Assembly: GCA_963707435.1 (NCBI GenBank)
Contig: CAVPPF010000006.1
Location: forward strand, 124,001-188,000
Direction: 5' to 3'
DNA: 64,000 nucleotides
Source of the DNA: UBA4744 sp963707435
Lineage (GTDB): Bacteria > Actinomycetota > Acidimicrobiia > Spongiisociales > UBA4744
Shown: positions 17,911-25,807 of the stretch, one piece after another
Layout of the letters: each line of letters starts with the position of its first letter
How positions within the stretch are numbered: position 1 is the first letter of the stretch
Made by a program: the position numbers and the translations under genes
The notes under the pieces: model-generated
Databases searched by the model: none
Told to the model about the DNA's origin: nothing
What the model saw: the letters and a program-made list of their open reading frames with translations, nothing else

Positions 17911-17942
17911 AGGTTAGGAGGGTATCCGTTCCCCACTAACCT
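17911..17942. promoter_or_regulatory. Inverted repeat upstream of the permease pair
   Basis: AGGTTAG (17911-17917) is complementary to CTAACCT (17936-17942), with a further GGG/CCC inside. It lies 39 bases before the DppB-like start. It could be an operator or the base of an RNA hairpin in the leader. No known regulator site was recognised. Confidence 0.35.
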
Positions 17943-17980
17943 CGGATTGCTATGCGATGTGATACTGCGACGTTGATTGC

Positions 17981-19138
17981 ATGTTGAAGTTCATCCTCAA
18001 GAGGACCGTTTCCGGCATCGCGGCGCTTCTGCTCTTCACCTTTGTGATGTTTGTCCTGATCGAGGTACTGCTGCCGGGCGACTACGTAACACCCTTTCGC
18101 CTTTCCATGACCGGTGAGGAGATCGCTGCTTTCCGAGAGTCGCTCGGCCTCGACCGTCCCCTTCCGGTCCGTTACTGGTTCTGGCTACGAAATCTGCTGA
18201 CCAGCGGCCTCGGCCAGACCACGGGCTTCCGGGGCGGCGGCCTCGATCTGAAATCCGTCATTCCACCCACCGTGCTCGTCTTCGTGATCGGTCTGGGAAT
18301 CGCCTATCTGCTGGGAAGCTGGCTGGGCAGGGTGACCGGGTGGAGGAGGGGATGGAGATCCGATGGGATCACGCTCGCCGGCATCGCAACCTACACGCTG
18401 TTCCCGCCTTTCCTTGGGTTCCTATTGGTCCGATTCCTCGGCACGAGCATGGGCAATCTGCGCAATCTGCTGATCGCAGATCCGCGCGGCAATCTCTGGA
18501 GCGCGGCCCCGGTCACGGAGCAGGAGGTGATGTGGACCATGGTGGCCACCGTTGTGGTCATTGCTGTTCTCTACGCCGTCGTCGGGTCGTGGGTGGCACG
18601 TCGCAGGAAACTGAGGATGTTGAGCCTGCCGGCGTTCGCAGTCGTTGCGGTGGCTTCGTACGGCTGGTGGGTCTACCGCAGCATCGATCTCTACGCTTTG
18701 GACATTCTCTTTCAGGCGTCGCTGGCCATCCTCGCCTTTCTGCTCCTTTCCTACGGAGAGTTCATGCTCGTCATGCAGACGTCGATGGCCTCGGTGATCC
18801 ACGACGACTACATCATGGTTGCCCGGGCCAAAGGGATACCCGATCGACAGGTTCGAGACCGGCACGCGGCTCGCAACGCATTGTTGCCGCTGCTCAGCCG
18901 GTTTGCGGTGAGCTTGCCGTACCTGTTGACCGGCCTGGTGATCATTGAGCGAGCCGTCGGGTGGCCGGGCCTTGGCTCGTTCTTGTTCCGGGCAGTGGAC
19001 GCGCAGGACATGCCGGTCGTGCTGGACTCGCTGGTCGTGATCGGTCTGGTGATCCTCGTCGTACGGCTGGTCATGGAGGTTCTCACGGCCGTACTGGATC
19101 CGCGCATCCGGTTGCACGGTAGCGGTGGTACCTCGTGA
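17981..19138 (+). CDS. Peptide/nickel-type ABC transporter permease (DppB-like)
   Basis: This 385-aa permease of the oligopeptide class starts with the typical MLKFILKRTVSGIAALLLF. It carries the coupling loop ARAKGIPDRQVRDRHAARNA, followed by LPYLLTGLVIIERAVGWPGL, all as in DppB/OppB. It is longer than usual (about 310-340), with an extra membrane region around residues 175-240 (VATVVVIAVLYAVVG, AFAVVAVASYGWWV). It overlaps the DppC-like partner by four bases. No binding protein or ATPase gene is next to it, so the substrate is unknown. Confidence 0.85.
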   Translation: MLKFILKRTVSGIAALLLFTFVMFVLIEVLLPGDYVTPFRLSMTGEEIAAFRESLGLDRPLPVRYWFWLRNLLTSGLGQTTGFRGGGLDLKSVIPPTVLVFVIGLGIAYLLGSWLGRVTGWRRGWRSDGITLAGIATYTLFPPFLGFLLVRFLGTSMGNLRNLLIADPRGNLWSAAPVTEQEVMWTMVATVVVIAVLYAVVGSWVARRRKLRMLSLPAFAVVAVASYGWWVYRSIDLYALDILFQASLAILAFLLLSYGEFMLVMQTSMASVIHDDYIMVARAKGIPDRQVRDRHAARNALLPLLSRFAVSLPYLLTGLVIIERAVGWPGLGSFLFRAVDAQDMPVVLDSLVVIGLVILVVRLVMEVLTAVLDPRIRLHGSGGTS

Positions 19139-20103
19139 CCTCCGGAGCAGGTCGGATGGGGGGGATGCAGCTCCGCATGCGGGCCATCGTGCGCGGCTCG
19201 AAGATCTTCTGGCGGGAGTTCTCGCACAACCGGTTGGCGGTGGCGGGGGTTGTTCTGATCGTCTTCTTCGGCCTCATGGCGATCAGCCATCCGATCCTGA
19301 TGAAGTACTTCTGGTCGGGTTCTGTGTACAACCCGCTGACCGGGTTCGACCACAAGCTGATCCATCCGTCCGGCCCCTCGCCGACGCATCTCCTCGGGAC
19401 CGACAACCTCGGACGTGACGTGCTTTCTATGCTGCTGGCGTCCAGCGGCTCGACCTGGATGCTTGCCATGACGGCCGCTTTGACCACGGCGTTGGTCGCC
19501 ATGGTGGTTGGAGCAATCGGCGGGTACTACCGCGGATGGGTCGATGTTGGCCTCACCCATGTTTCGGACGCCTTCCTGCTCCTGCCCGCTCCGATCTTCC
19601 TCCTGATCCTCGGCACCGGAAATCTCATCGATCTCGGTCCGGTCAGGTTCGGATTGATCTACGGGGTGATCACCGGGCTGGGTGCCGGCGCCATCGTGCT
19701 TCGCAGCCAGGCCCTCACGGTGATGGCGCAACCGTTCGTGGACGCCACCCGGGTGGCGGGCGGCCGGGGCCGCCACATCATCTTCCGTCACCTGCTCCCG
19801 CACCTGTTTCCCCTGGCAGCGCTCTACATGATGCTGGCGGTGGTCGGTGCGGTCGTGGCCGACGGGTTCGCGGCCTTCCTCGGGCAGACCAGGTCACTGG
19901 TGAACTGGGGAACGATGGTCTACTACGGCATCGAGTTTGGAGCCAACTTCGGGTCTCAGGTTCCCTGGAATGCCCTGATCGTTCCGGCCGTTGCGCTGTC
20001 CCTGTTTGCCGCCTCGTTCTACCTGGTTTCGGTCGGGTTGCGGGAGGTTGCCGACCCGCGTTTCAAGGCGATCCGGCGCCAGGGCGAGGGCCCGGCCGGG
20101 TGA
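19135..20103 (+). CDS. Peptide/nickel-type ABC transporter permease (DppC-like)
   Basis: This 322-aa partner permease has the N-terminal FWREFSHNRLAVAGVVLI and the HLLGTDNLGRDVLSMLLA motif of DppC/OppC. It also has the coupling loop DATRVAGGRGRHIIFRHLLP, and six membrane segments are visible. The GTG start at 19135 overlaps the DppB-like stop; ATGs a few codons later are alternatives. Together the pair would form the pore of an importer whose ATPases and receptor must be encoded elsewhere. Confidence 0.86.
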   Translation: MTSGAGRMGGMQLRMRAIVRGSKIFWREFSHNRLAVAGVVLIVFFGLMAISHPILMKYFWSGSVYNPLTGFDHKLIHPSGPSPTHLLGTDNLGRDVLSMLLASSGSTWMLAMTAALTTALVAMVVGAIGGYYRGWVDVGLTHVSDAFLLLPAPIFLLILGTGNLIDLGPVRFGLIYGVITGLGAGAIVLRSQALTVMAQPFVDATRVAGGRGRHIIFRHLLPHLFPLAALYMMLAVVGAVVADGFAAFLGQTRSLVNWGTMVYYGIEFGANFGSQVPWNALIVPAVALSLFAASFYLVSVGLREVADPRFKAIRRQGEGPAG

Positions 20104-20258
20104 GATCGGCAGTGTCAAACGGTTTGCCGGGAACATGCGAACGATGCTCCGGCGTTGCCGTTCGAGCACGTCGAGCACCATTCTTCAAGGGGATCCGGTC
20201 GGCCGTTTTGGGCCTCCTTTTCCCGCCGTTCCGTGCTCGATGGATGCCGCCGGGTGGT

Positions 20259-20287
20259 TTGCTTAGGTAGGTGCCCTTCGGTAGCGT
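20259..20287 (+). promoter_or_regulatory. Candidate promoter of the tRNA-Gln/tRNA-Glu pair
   Basis: TTGCTT (20259-20264) and TAGCGT (20282-20287) are 17 bases apart and end 11 bases before the mature tRNA-Gln. A direct repeat GTGCCCTTCGG (20271-20281 and 20291-20301) overlaps this region and runs into the first tRNA bases. Confidence 0.4.
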
Positions 20288-20297
20288 AAAGTGCCCT

Positions 20298-20369
20298 TCG
20301 GGGGTGGTGTAATTGGCAACACAACAGGTTCTGGTCCTGTCGTTGAGGGTTCGAGTCCTTCCCCCCGAG
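20298..20369 (+). tRNA. tRNA-Gln (anticodon CUG)
   Basis: This is a 72-nt cloverleaf without encoded CCA. The acceptor TCGGGGG pairs with CCCCCGA, giving U1-A72, the pair that GatCAB recognises in bacterial tRNA(Gln). The D stem is GTG/CAC with loop TAATTGGCAA, the anticodon stem ACAGG/CCTGT has loop T-T-CTG-G-T, and the T loop is TTCGAGT. The discriminator base is G. Confidence 0.95.
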
Positions 20370-20372
20370 CCG

Positions 20373-20388
20373 GACGGTCCAGACCGTC
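20373..20388 (+). other. Short hairpin between the two tRNAs
   Basis: GACGGT and ACCGTC form a 6-bp stem with a CCAG loop in the 21-nt spacer between tRNA-Gln and tRNA-Glu. It could guide processing of a two-tRNA transcript. Confidence 0.4.
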
Positions 20389-20390
20389 GC

Positions 20391-20466
20391 GGCCCCGTCG
20401 TCTAGAGGCCTAGGACGCCGGCCTCTCAAGCCGGTAACGCCAGTTCGAATCTGGTCGGGGCTACCA
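20391..20466 (+). tRNA. tRNA-Glu (anticodon CUC)
   Basis: This is a 76-nt cloverleaf with encoded CCA, nearly identical to the UUC tRNA at 15.5 kb apart from the anticodon, some D-loop bases and the T stem (GCCAG/CTGGT). The anticodon loop is C-T-CTC-A-A. It again has a G1-U72 wobble at the end of the acceptor. Confidence 0.95.
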
Positions 20467-20542
20467 CATCGGAACCGTCGTTTGGCGGAGGTTCCGCCGC
20501 GTCACCTTCGCCGGACTTGCCACGCGGGGATGGCGAGCGGGC

Positions 20543-21598
20543 TCACCCGGCGAGACGTCCGGCGTCGATGTACAGAATGGGTTTTCCATCCCGAACTTCG
20601 AGCGACGTCCACCATCCGTACAGGCCGGCCGGCCAGTCCTCGCCCAGATCGAGCACCCCGAAGTCGACGATGAGGTTCGTACCCTGAGGGCCCCGGTAGG
20701 CGAGCGGGCAGCGCCGGTCGGCCGAACAGGGAAGATCGGTGGAGCGGTCGTCGAACACTCCGAGCGGGAAGGCCGGATCGGCGCCGCGAGTTTCCAGTTC
20801 TTTCGCGATCTCCTCGACCGATGAGCCGGCCTGGTACGGCGCCCAGACCCAGTCGATGAAGGCATGGTCCAGCCCGCAGTTCACCGGATGGCGATCCGGC
20901 AGATATCCACTGCACCAACCCCAAAGCAGCTCGGAGAAGGCCCGTCCCGTTCCCGTGATGGTGACCGGTAGTTCGGCCGGAACTCCCTCCTGCCAGGTTT
21001 GGAGTGGATGGATCACCACCGTCAGAGCGTCGAGGAACACCGTGGCCACGACCTCCGTTGCCGGATCGGCCACGATGCCGTTCGGCGGCGGATCGAGCGG
21101 GCACAGTTCGGGGAGCTGCGTGCACGACACCCAGCGGCGGATCGCCATCTGCACCACTCCGGGCGGGTCCGGGGCCCGGGTCACGGTGACGTCGTAGAAC
21201 CCGTCTTCCGGCCAGGTGGCGTCGGCACCCCAGGCGTCCGGGTTGACGGCCGGGTCGGGGAGGAGAGCGTCGGGAGAGGCTTCGCCGACGGCGGGCGCGT
21301 CACAGCAGGCAGGCTCTACCCCCCACCGGACCTCGGTCACAACCCAGTCGTCGTCGATGGGAAGGCCCTGCCCCGGGGTCGTCGTGGTGAGGGTTGGGGT
21401 GTCCTCCGTGATCGATGTGGTCGCCGGCGTAGTCGAGGAACTCGTTGTATGTGGAGGCGAGGTCGAGCCCGGGTCGGACGGTGAGGTGTCGTCGCATCCG
21501 GTGAACGCCACCGCCAGGACGAGGCTGATCGCGAGCGATCGGCATGCTCCTGTGCCGGAAAGGCGGGAGTCAGCGGGATGACGTGATAGACGCTTCAT
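20543..21598 (-). CDS. Secreted lipoprotein with Thr/Ser-rich linker
   Basis: This 351-aa protein is not recognised as a known family. It has a signal peptide with lipobox AVAFTGC (Cys about residue 35). A linker of about 35 residues made of Thr, Ser and Pro follows, then a globular domain with several Cys (EPACCDAPAVG, LPELCPLDPP, DLPCSADRRCPLAY) suggestive of disulfides outside the cell. The ATG at 21598 is preferred over ATGs at 21604 and 21613 because GGAG lies nine bases before it. It overlaps the end of the upstream membrane-protein gene by about 29 bases, so both are cotranscribed. Confidence 0.72.
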   Translation of the reverse strand: MKRLSRHPADSRLSGTGACRSLAISLVLAVAFTGCDDTSPSDPGSTSPPHTTSSSTTPATTSITEDTPTLTTTTPGQGLPIDDDWVVTEVRWGVEPACCDAPAVGEASPDALLPDPAVNPDAWGADATWPEDGFYDVTVTRAPDPPGVVQMAIRRWVSCTQLPELCPLDPPPNGIVADPATEVVATVFLDALTVVIHPLQTWQEGVPAELPVTITGTGRAFSELLWGWCSGYLPDRHPVNCGLDHAFIDWVWAPYQAGSSVEEIAKELETRGADPAFPLGVFDDRSTDLPCSADRRCPLAYRGPQGTNLIVDFGVLDLGEDWPAGLYGWWTSLEVRDGKPILYIDAGRLAG

Positions 21599-23303
21599 CA
21601 GCATGATCTCCATCTTGGGGTGGGCTGCCCAGCTCCACCGTGGTTCTGTGCGTCAGGGCTCGTCGGCGCCATGCGAGCGCGGTGAGCATTTCGATGACGA
21701 CGACCACGACCATGATCGCGGTGAAGGTGAGGTCGGCGTCGAAGTCCTCCACATACTGCCAAGGGGAGTCCGTCAGCGGGATGAAGGCCAACGTGGCCGC
21801 GGTGGCTAGAGATCCGGCGATCGTCGCCGGGAGAGCAAACACCCGGACCGTTGCCTCCAGTTGACCGGCCCGGCGCCGCAAAGGCTCATGGTCGGCCGAC
21901 TGCGCGGCAATCCTTCGCACGGACCACCAGTGGAAGGCTGGGCTGAGCAAGACAGATAGGAACAGGAGGTACAGGGGCAGTGAGGGCAGTTCAACTGCTA
22001 TCAAGCCTCCCCCTCCTTGCCCGATGTGGAGTAAACCGACGGCGGCGAGAACTCCCACGACGATGAGGGTCTGCGCCCGGATCGCGCGGCTCCAGAGGGC
22101 GACCGCCTCGCCGTGGGGGGTCGGTGGAGTCCCGGCGCGGGTTTCGGCGGATATTTGGCGGATGCAAGTGCCGACGGCGAGCCACCATGCGGAGACGCCG
22201 GCCACCTCGATGAGCCACCACGAATCGGCCAGACGGGTTGCGTAGGGGTAGGGGAGGGCCCACTGCTGAACCCCCGACCCACCGATCGCATAGTCGAGCA
22301 CACATGCCACCAACGCCATCGACACCGCCGGAATCGCCCAACGAGTAGTCACGTCGTTGAGCCGTTGTGCGTAGGTACGTCCCTCTCGCGAAGTGGCCGG
22401 GCGCCCGTTCAGCACCCACAGCCAGGTGATCAGCGGCACGAGCAGCGGCAGTAGCGTGACCACGTTGATGTTGTGGTCTTCGACCACTACATGACCGACC
22501 AGGGGGCCCCTCGTGATCCATTCGGCAGGCTCCAAAGCCTTTCCGTCCAGACCGATCGGGACCTCGGCAGAGAACTGCCACACGGCCCAGCACAACCCGA
22601 ATACCACTGCCAGCGTGAGCAGCATCACCACCTGCGCCCGCAAGTGTCGATGTGCCGCCCAGACGCGCTCGGGAACAGGCTCTGCCTTCGCGGAAGCCGA
22701 GCCGGGGCCGCCCCCGGCGGGAGAGGTGATCGCGCCACGGCGGAGCAGACCGATCCAAGCCGCGCTAGCGCCGACCACCAGCAGCCCCCAGATCGCGAGG
22801 CCCCACCAGGGAACCCCCATTGCGGTGGTGGAATACCGGGCCGGTTCCTCGTACGGTTCGGTGATGGTGGGATCGACGCACGACACGGACTCCCCGGCGG
22901 TGAATCTCTCGGGCTCGCCGGGCACCGACTCGACCCACACCACTGCAACCACGAAACCGTTTCCGTTGAGCGCCTGATAGGCATTGGGTCCATAGCTCGA
23001 ATCGAGCGGCAGAATGGTGGCCGGTTCAAAAGGGCCGGTCGTGAAGAAGTATTTGGGTGATTCGAGCATCCCTCGAGCCGCCTCTTCCGGGCTCGGGAAC
23101 ACGCCGATATCCAAACTCGGATCGCCGAAATAGGTGGAACCTACTCCGTAGCACTTCAGCAGACCGAAGGCCCGTTCGGTTGGAGTGGTGAGCACCGGCG
23201 GCGGTTCTACGAGCGGGGGCCACAACGTGGGCCCCAACAGGGTGATCACCGTCGCGCCGGCACACAGCATCGTGACCAGAGCTACCGAGACGCAAGCCCT
23301 CAT
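21570..23303 (-). CDS. Polytopic membrane protein with extracytoplasmic N-terminal domain
   Basis: This 577-aa protein has no recognised family. It has an N-terminal hydrophobic segment (about residues 5-25) and an external domain of about 150 residues with Cys pairs (LLKCYGVGS, GESVSCVDP). About nine further membrane helices follow, including GLAIWGLLVVGASAAWIGLL, VVMLLTLAVVFGLCWAVW and AIMVVVVVIEMLTALAW. The ATG at 23303 follows AAGGAGCACC. It lies between two lipoprotein genes on the same strand. Confidence 0.68.
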   Translation of the reverse strand: MRACVSVALVTMLCAGATVITLLGPTLWPPLVEPPPVLTTPTERAFGLLKCYGVGSTYFGDPSLDIGVFPSPEEAARGMLESPKYFFTTGPFEPATILPLDSSYGPNAYQALNGNGFVVAVVWVESVPGEPERFTAGESVSCVDPTITEPYEEPARYSTTAMGVPWWGLAIWGLLVVGASAAWIGLLRRGAITSPAGGGPGSASAKAEPVPERVWAAHRHLRAQVVMLLTLAVVFGLCWAVWQFSAEVPIGLDGKALEPAEWITRGPLVGHVVVEDHNINVVTLLPLLVPLITWLWVLNGRPATSREGRTYAQRLNDVTTRWAIPAVSMALVACVLDYAIGGSGVQQWALPYPYATRLADSWWLIEVAGVSAWWLAVGTCIRQISAETRAGTPPTPHGEAVALWSRAIRAQTLIVVGVLAAVGLLHIGQGGGGLIAVELPSLPLYLLFLSVLLSPAFHWWSVRRIAAQSADHEPLRRRAGQLEATVRVFALPATIAGSLATAATLAFIPLTDSPWQYVEDFDADLTFTAIMVVVVVIEMLTALAWRRRALTHRTTVELGSPPQDGDHADEASITSSR

Positions 23304-23322
23304 GGCTGGTGCTCCTTGGGTT

Positions 23323-24459
23323 TCAGTCTCCACACACAACGTCGCAGAAGATTTCGGACGGGTCCGTCTCGACAAACCGGCGTTCGTCGACATCGATGAG
23401 CCAGGCCTCGGTCGGGGCGGCGCCGGAGCAGGGGTCTTCGGCGATGGCCACTGCCGGTGGTCCGTCGAGACCTTGCCTGCACATCCCGTTGATCGTGGCG
23501 TCGGAAACCCCCGCTGGGAATTGCAGGGTGGCGTGGATCAACCGGAGGGGAAAGCCGCCGTAGTCCCACCCGAGCATCTCGCCCAACCACGCCTGCCGGG
23601 TGGTCGCCTTCTCGACTTCGGCATGATTCCTCGTGAGCAGCAACGCCATCCCGGACTGGTTCACGGTGGAACCGGCGAACTCCCACCAATCCAGCCGTTC
23701 GGGAATCCCGGAACCGATGTCGAGCAGGCGGCCGCGGTCGATCTCGTCGACCGCGTGCCAGGCACCCACCTGGGTCACGATCCTTCCGACAGTCGGGAGC
23801 GAGGCACAGCCGGCCGGGGTCTGATCGATCGAAACGAGCCGACCTTGCGCCGGGCGCGGTTCCCACCGGTGGATGGGGGTCAAGCCCTCGTCGAAGAACT
23901 GAAGCATCGCTGCGTACCGCGGCACGCCCGCTAGATCCGGGCACATGGCGGCCAGCATGCCGGCTCCTCCGATCTCGACCGGCACCAGATCGAGGACGGT
24001 GAAGGTTTCCGGATAGGCCGAGGGATCTTCGGTTTCCAGCAGCATCGCGGCCCCGAAGAAACGGTCTTCGTAGGGTCCGCGGTTGCCGCCCACCCCGTCG
24101 ATCTCGGCAAACGCCAGCCAGTGCGAGACGTCGTCTCCCTCCCAGGCCAGGGGAAACCGCGGTCCGCCGAACCATCCCGTCGGTCGGTCACCGACGTAGT
24201 ACTGCTGGAGGATCCCGTCGGTAACCCACCGGGCTGAGACGACCCGTCCGGCCAGCGCTTCGACCGGTTGGTCGTTTTGGGGGACGATGGGACGGGTGGT
24301 GGTCGTCTGACTCGTGGTCGGTGCTTCGGTGACGGAAGCCGCCGAGGTCGTGGGCTGGGCGGCGGTCGTGGTGGAGGTTGGGCCGGCGGCCGGTTCGGCA
24401 ACCGACGTGCATGCCCCGATGACGAGGCAACCGACCGCAATCATGGCGATCCGTCGCAT
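23323..24459 (-). CDS. Secreted lipoprotein with Thr-rich linker, unknown function
   Basis: This 378-aa protein starts MRRIAMIAVGCLVIGAC, a lipoprotein signal with the modified Cys at residue 17. It continues with about 35 residues of Thr, Ser, Ala and Pro. The rest is a globular extracytoplasmic domain with Cys residues (MCPDLAG, EDPCSGAAP, IFCDVVCGD at the very end). No enzyme motif was recognised. The ATG at 24459 follows GGAGGAGGG. It ends about 20 bases before the membrane-protein gene, so the three genes look like one operon. Confidence 0.7.
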   Translation of the reverse strand: MRRIAMIAVGCLVIGACTSVAEPAAGPTSTTTAAQPTTSAASVTEAPTTSQTTTTRPIVPQNDQPVEALAGRVVSARWVTDGILQQYYVGDRPTGWFGGPRFPLAWEGDDVSHWLAFAEIDGVGGNRGPYEDRFFGAAMLLETEDPSAYPETFTVLDLVPVEIGGAGMLAAMCPDLAGVPRYAAMLQFFDEGLTPIHRWEPRPAQGRLVSIDQTPAGCASLPTVGRIVTQVGAWHAVDEIDRGRLLDIGSGIPERLDWWEFAGSTVNQSGMALLLTRNHAEVEKATTRQAWLGEMLGWDYGGFPLRLIHATLQFPAGVSDATINGMCRQGLDGPPAVAIAEDPCSGAAPTEAWLIDVDERRFVETDPSEIFCDVVCGD

Positions 24460-24787
24460 CAGCCCTCCTCCGCGCAGCATCGCACCGGACAGTTTTTCGG
24501 GTCAGTGCCGAATGGCCCTACTTTGCGGTACCCGGAACGGGCCGGGAACCATGGCCGACTGCCCAACGTCGCTGCGTGCGTTCACACCGATGCATGTCCG
24601 GATCCCCTGGAAGTCTTTCAGCCACAGGTGCGACGAAGGAGACGGCTGCCGTGCCTGGTGTTCGGGCGCCAACCCGCAGGAAGCTCGCGGCGTCCTCGCA
24701 GTTGTATCTCACCGCCCGCACCAAGAAATTGATCACATATCGTGAGTTCCTGCCAGAATCAATGATTCCCGCTGAGAAAGATCTCTG
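24460..24787. other. Intergenic stretch upstream of oleA
   Basis: This 328-base region lies between divergent transcription units. A short open frame (24576-24788) ends on the oleA start as TGATG, but its composition is basic and unlike a protein, so it is not called. TTGATC (24731-24736) followed by a weak CAGAAT could be part of the oleA promoter; nothing else is evident. Confidence 0.4.
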
Positions 24788-25807
24788 ATGTCCGGCAACG
24801 CTTCTTTCGATATGAACGACACGGCCCTCGTTTCGATAGCCCACGTCGACGCACCTGAGGTGGTGACCTCCGCCCAATTCGACGAGATCCTGGCCGAAAC
24901 ATACGAACGGGTCGGCAGCCAACCGGGACTGCTGGAGAGCCTGGCCGGGATCCGGGAACGCCGGTGGTGGCCGGAGGGATATCGGTACACCGATGCCGCC
25001 GCCGCGGCCGGAGCCAAGGCAATTGAGGCCAGCGGGGTGCGGGTGGACGAGATCGGCCTGCTGATCGACACATCGGTCTGTCGGGACCGATTGGAACCTT
25101 CTTCCGCGGTCACCGTTCACGATGCGCTCGACCTGCCCAGTTGGAGCCTCAACTTCGACCTCTCGAATGCGTGCTTAGGATTCATCAACGCCCTCCAGGT
25201 CGCCGGAAACATGATCGAGAGCGGCCAGATAAACTACGCGATCATCGTCGACGGCGAAGGCAGCCGGGAGCTGCAGGAAGCGACGCTGGCCCGGCTCGCC
25301 GGCCCCGAAGCGACCATGGCAGACCTCTTTGCTGAGTTTGCGTCCCTGACCCTCGGGTCGGGTGGGGCGGCTGCGGTAGTGGGTCGGCACTCCGACAATC
25401 CCGGCAGTCACAAGGTGATCGGCGGGATCTCCCGGGCGGACACCAGTTACCACAATCTCTGCGTCGGCAGCCTCGACCAGATGCGCACCGATACCAAAGC
25501 CCTTCTCGATGCCGGGTTGCAGGTCTCCAAACTGGGCTGGGGCGACGCAGAGGACCGGGGCTGGCTGAACATCGACCGCTACATCCTCCATCAGATTTCC
25601 CAGGTCCACACGTCCATGCTGGTCGAGCGACTCGGCATCGATATCGCCAAGGTCCCGCTCACCTTCCCCTTCCTCGGCAATGTCGGACCCGCTTCGATAC
25701 CGATCACGCTGTCCCGGGAAGCGGAATCCCTGAGCGCCGGCGACAAGGTGCTGCTGCTGGGCATCGGATCCGGTATCAACGCCATGGGGATCGAACTGAC
25801 CTGGTGA
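24788..25807 (+). CDS. oleA: OleA, acyl-CoA head-to-head condensing thiolase
   Basis: OleA (339 aa) condenses two long-chain acyl-CoAs by a non-decarboxylative Claisen reaction to a 2-alkyl-3-oxo acid, the first step of long-chain olefin synthesis. It has the KAS III/thiolase fold with catalytic Cys129 in LSNACLGF, His268 in YILHQIS and Asn298 in FLGNVGPASIP. Glu103 in CRDRLEPSS matches the OleA-specific general base, which separates it from FabH. GAGAAAG precedes the ATG; an ATG eight codons in is an alternative. The stop overlaps the oleBC GTG. Confidence 0.92.
   Translation: MSGNASFDMNDTALVSIAHVDAPEVVTSAQFDEILAETYERVGSQPGLLESLAGIRERRWWPEGYRYTDAAAAAGAKAIEASGVRVDEIGLLIDTSVCRDRLEPSSAVTVHDALDLPSWSLNFDLSNACLGFINALQVAGNMIESGQINYAIIVDGEGSRELQEATLARLAGPEATMADLFAEFASLTLGSGGAAAVVGRHSDNPGSHKVIGGISRADTSYHNLCVGSLDQMRTDTKALLDAGLQVSKLGWGDAEDRGWLNIDRYILHQISQVHTSMLVERLGIDIAKVPLTFPFLGNVGPASIPITLSREAESLSAGDKVLLLGIGSGINAMGIELTW

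Noticed and set aside
20298..20466. tRNA pair as an integration site for a genomic island
   Set aside because: No integrase, no att-like duplicate of a tRNA end and no mobile gene was seen downstream.
24576..24788. 70-codon frame ending on the oleA start
   Set aside because: It has a suggestive TGATG junction, but basic, low-complexity residues and no ribosome-binding site. It is probably chance.
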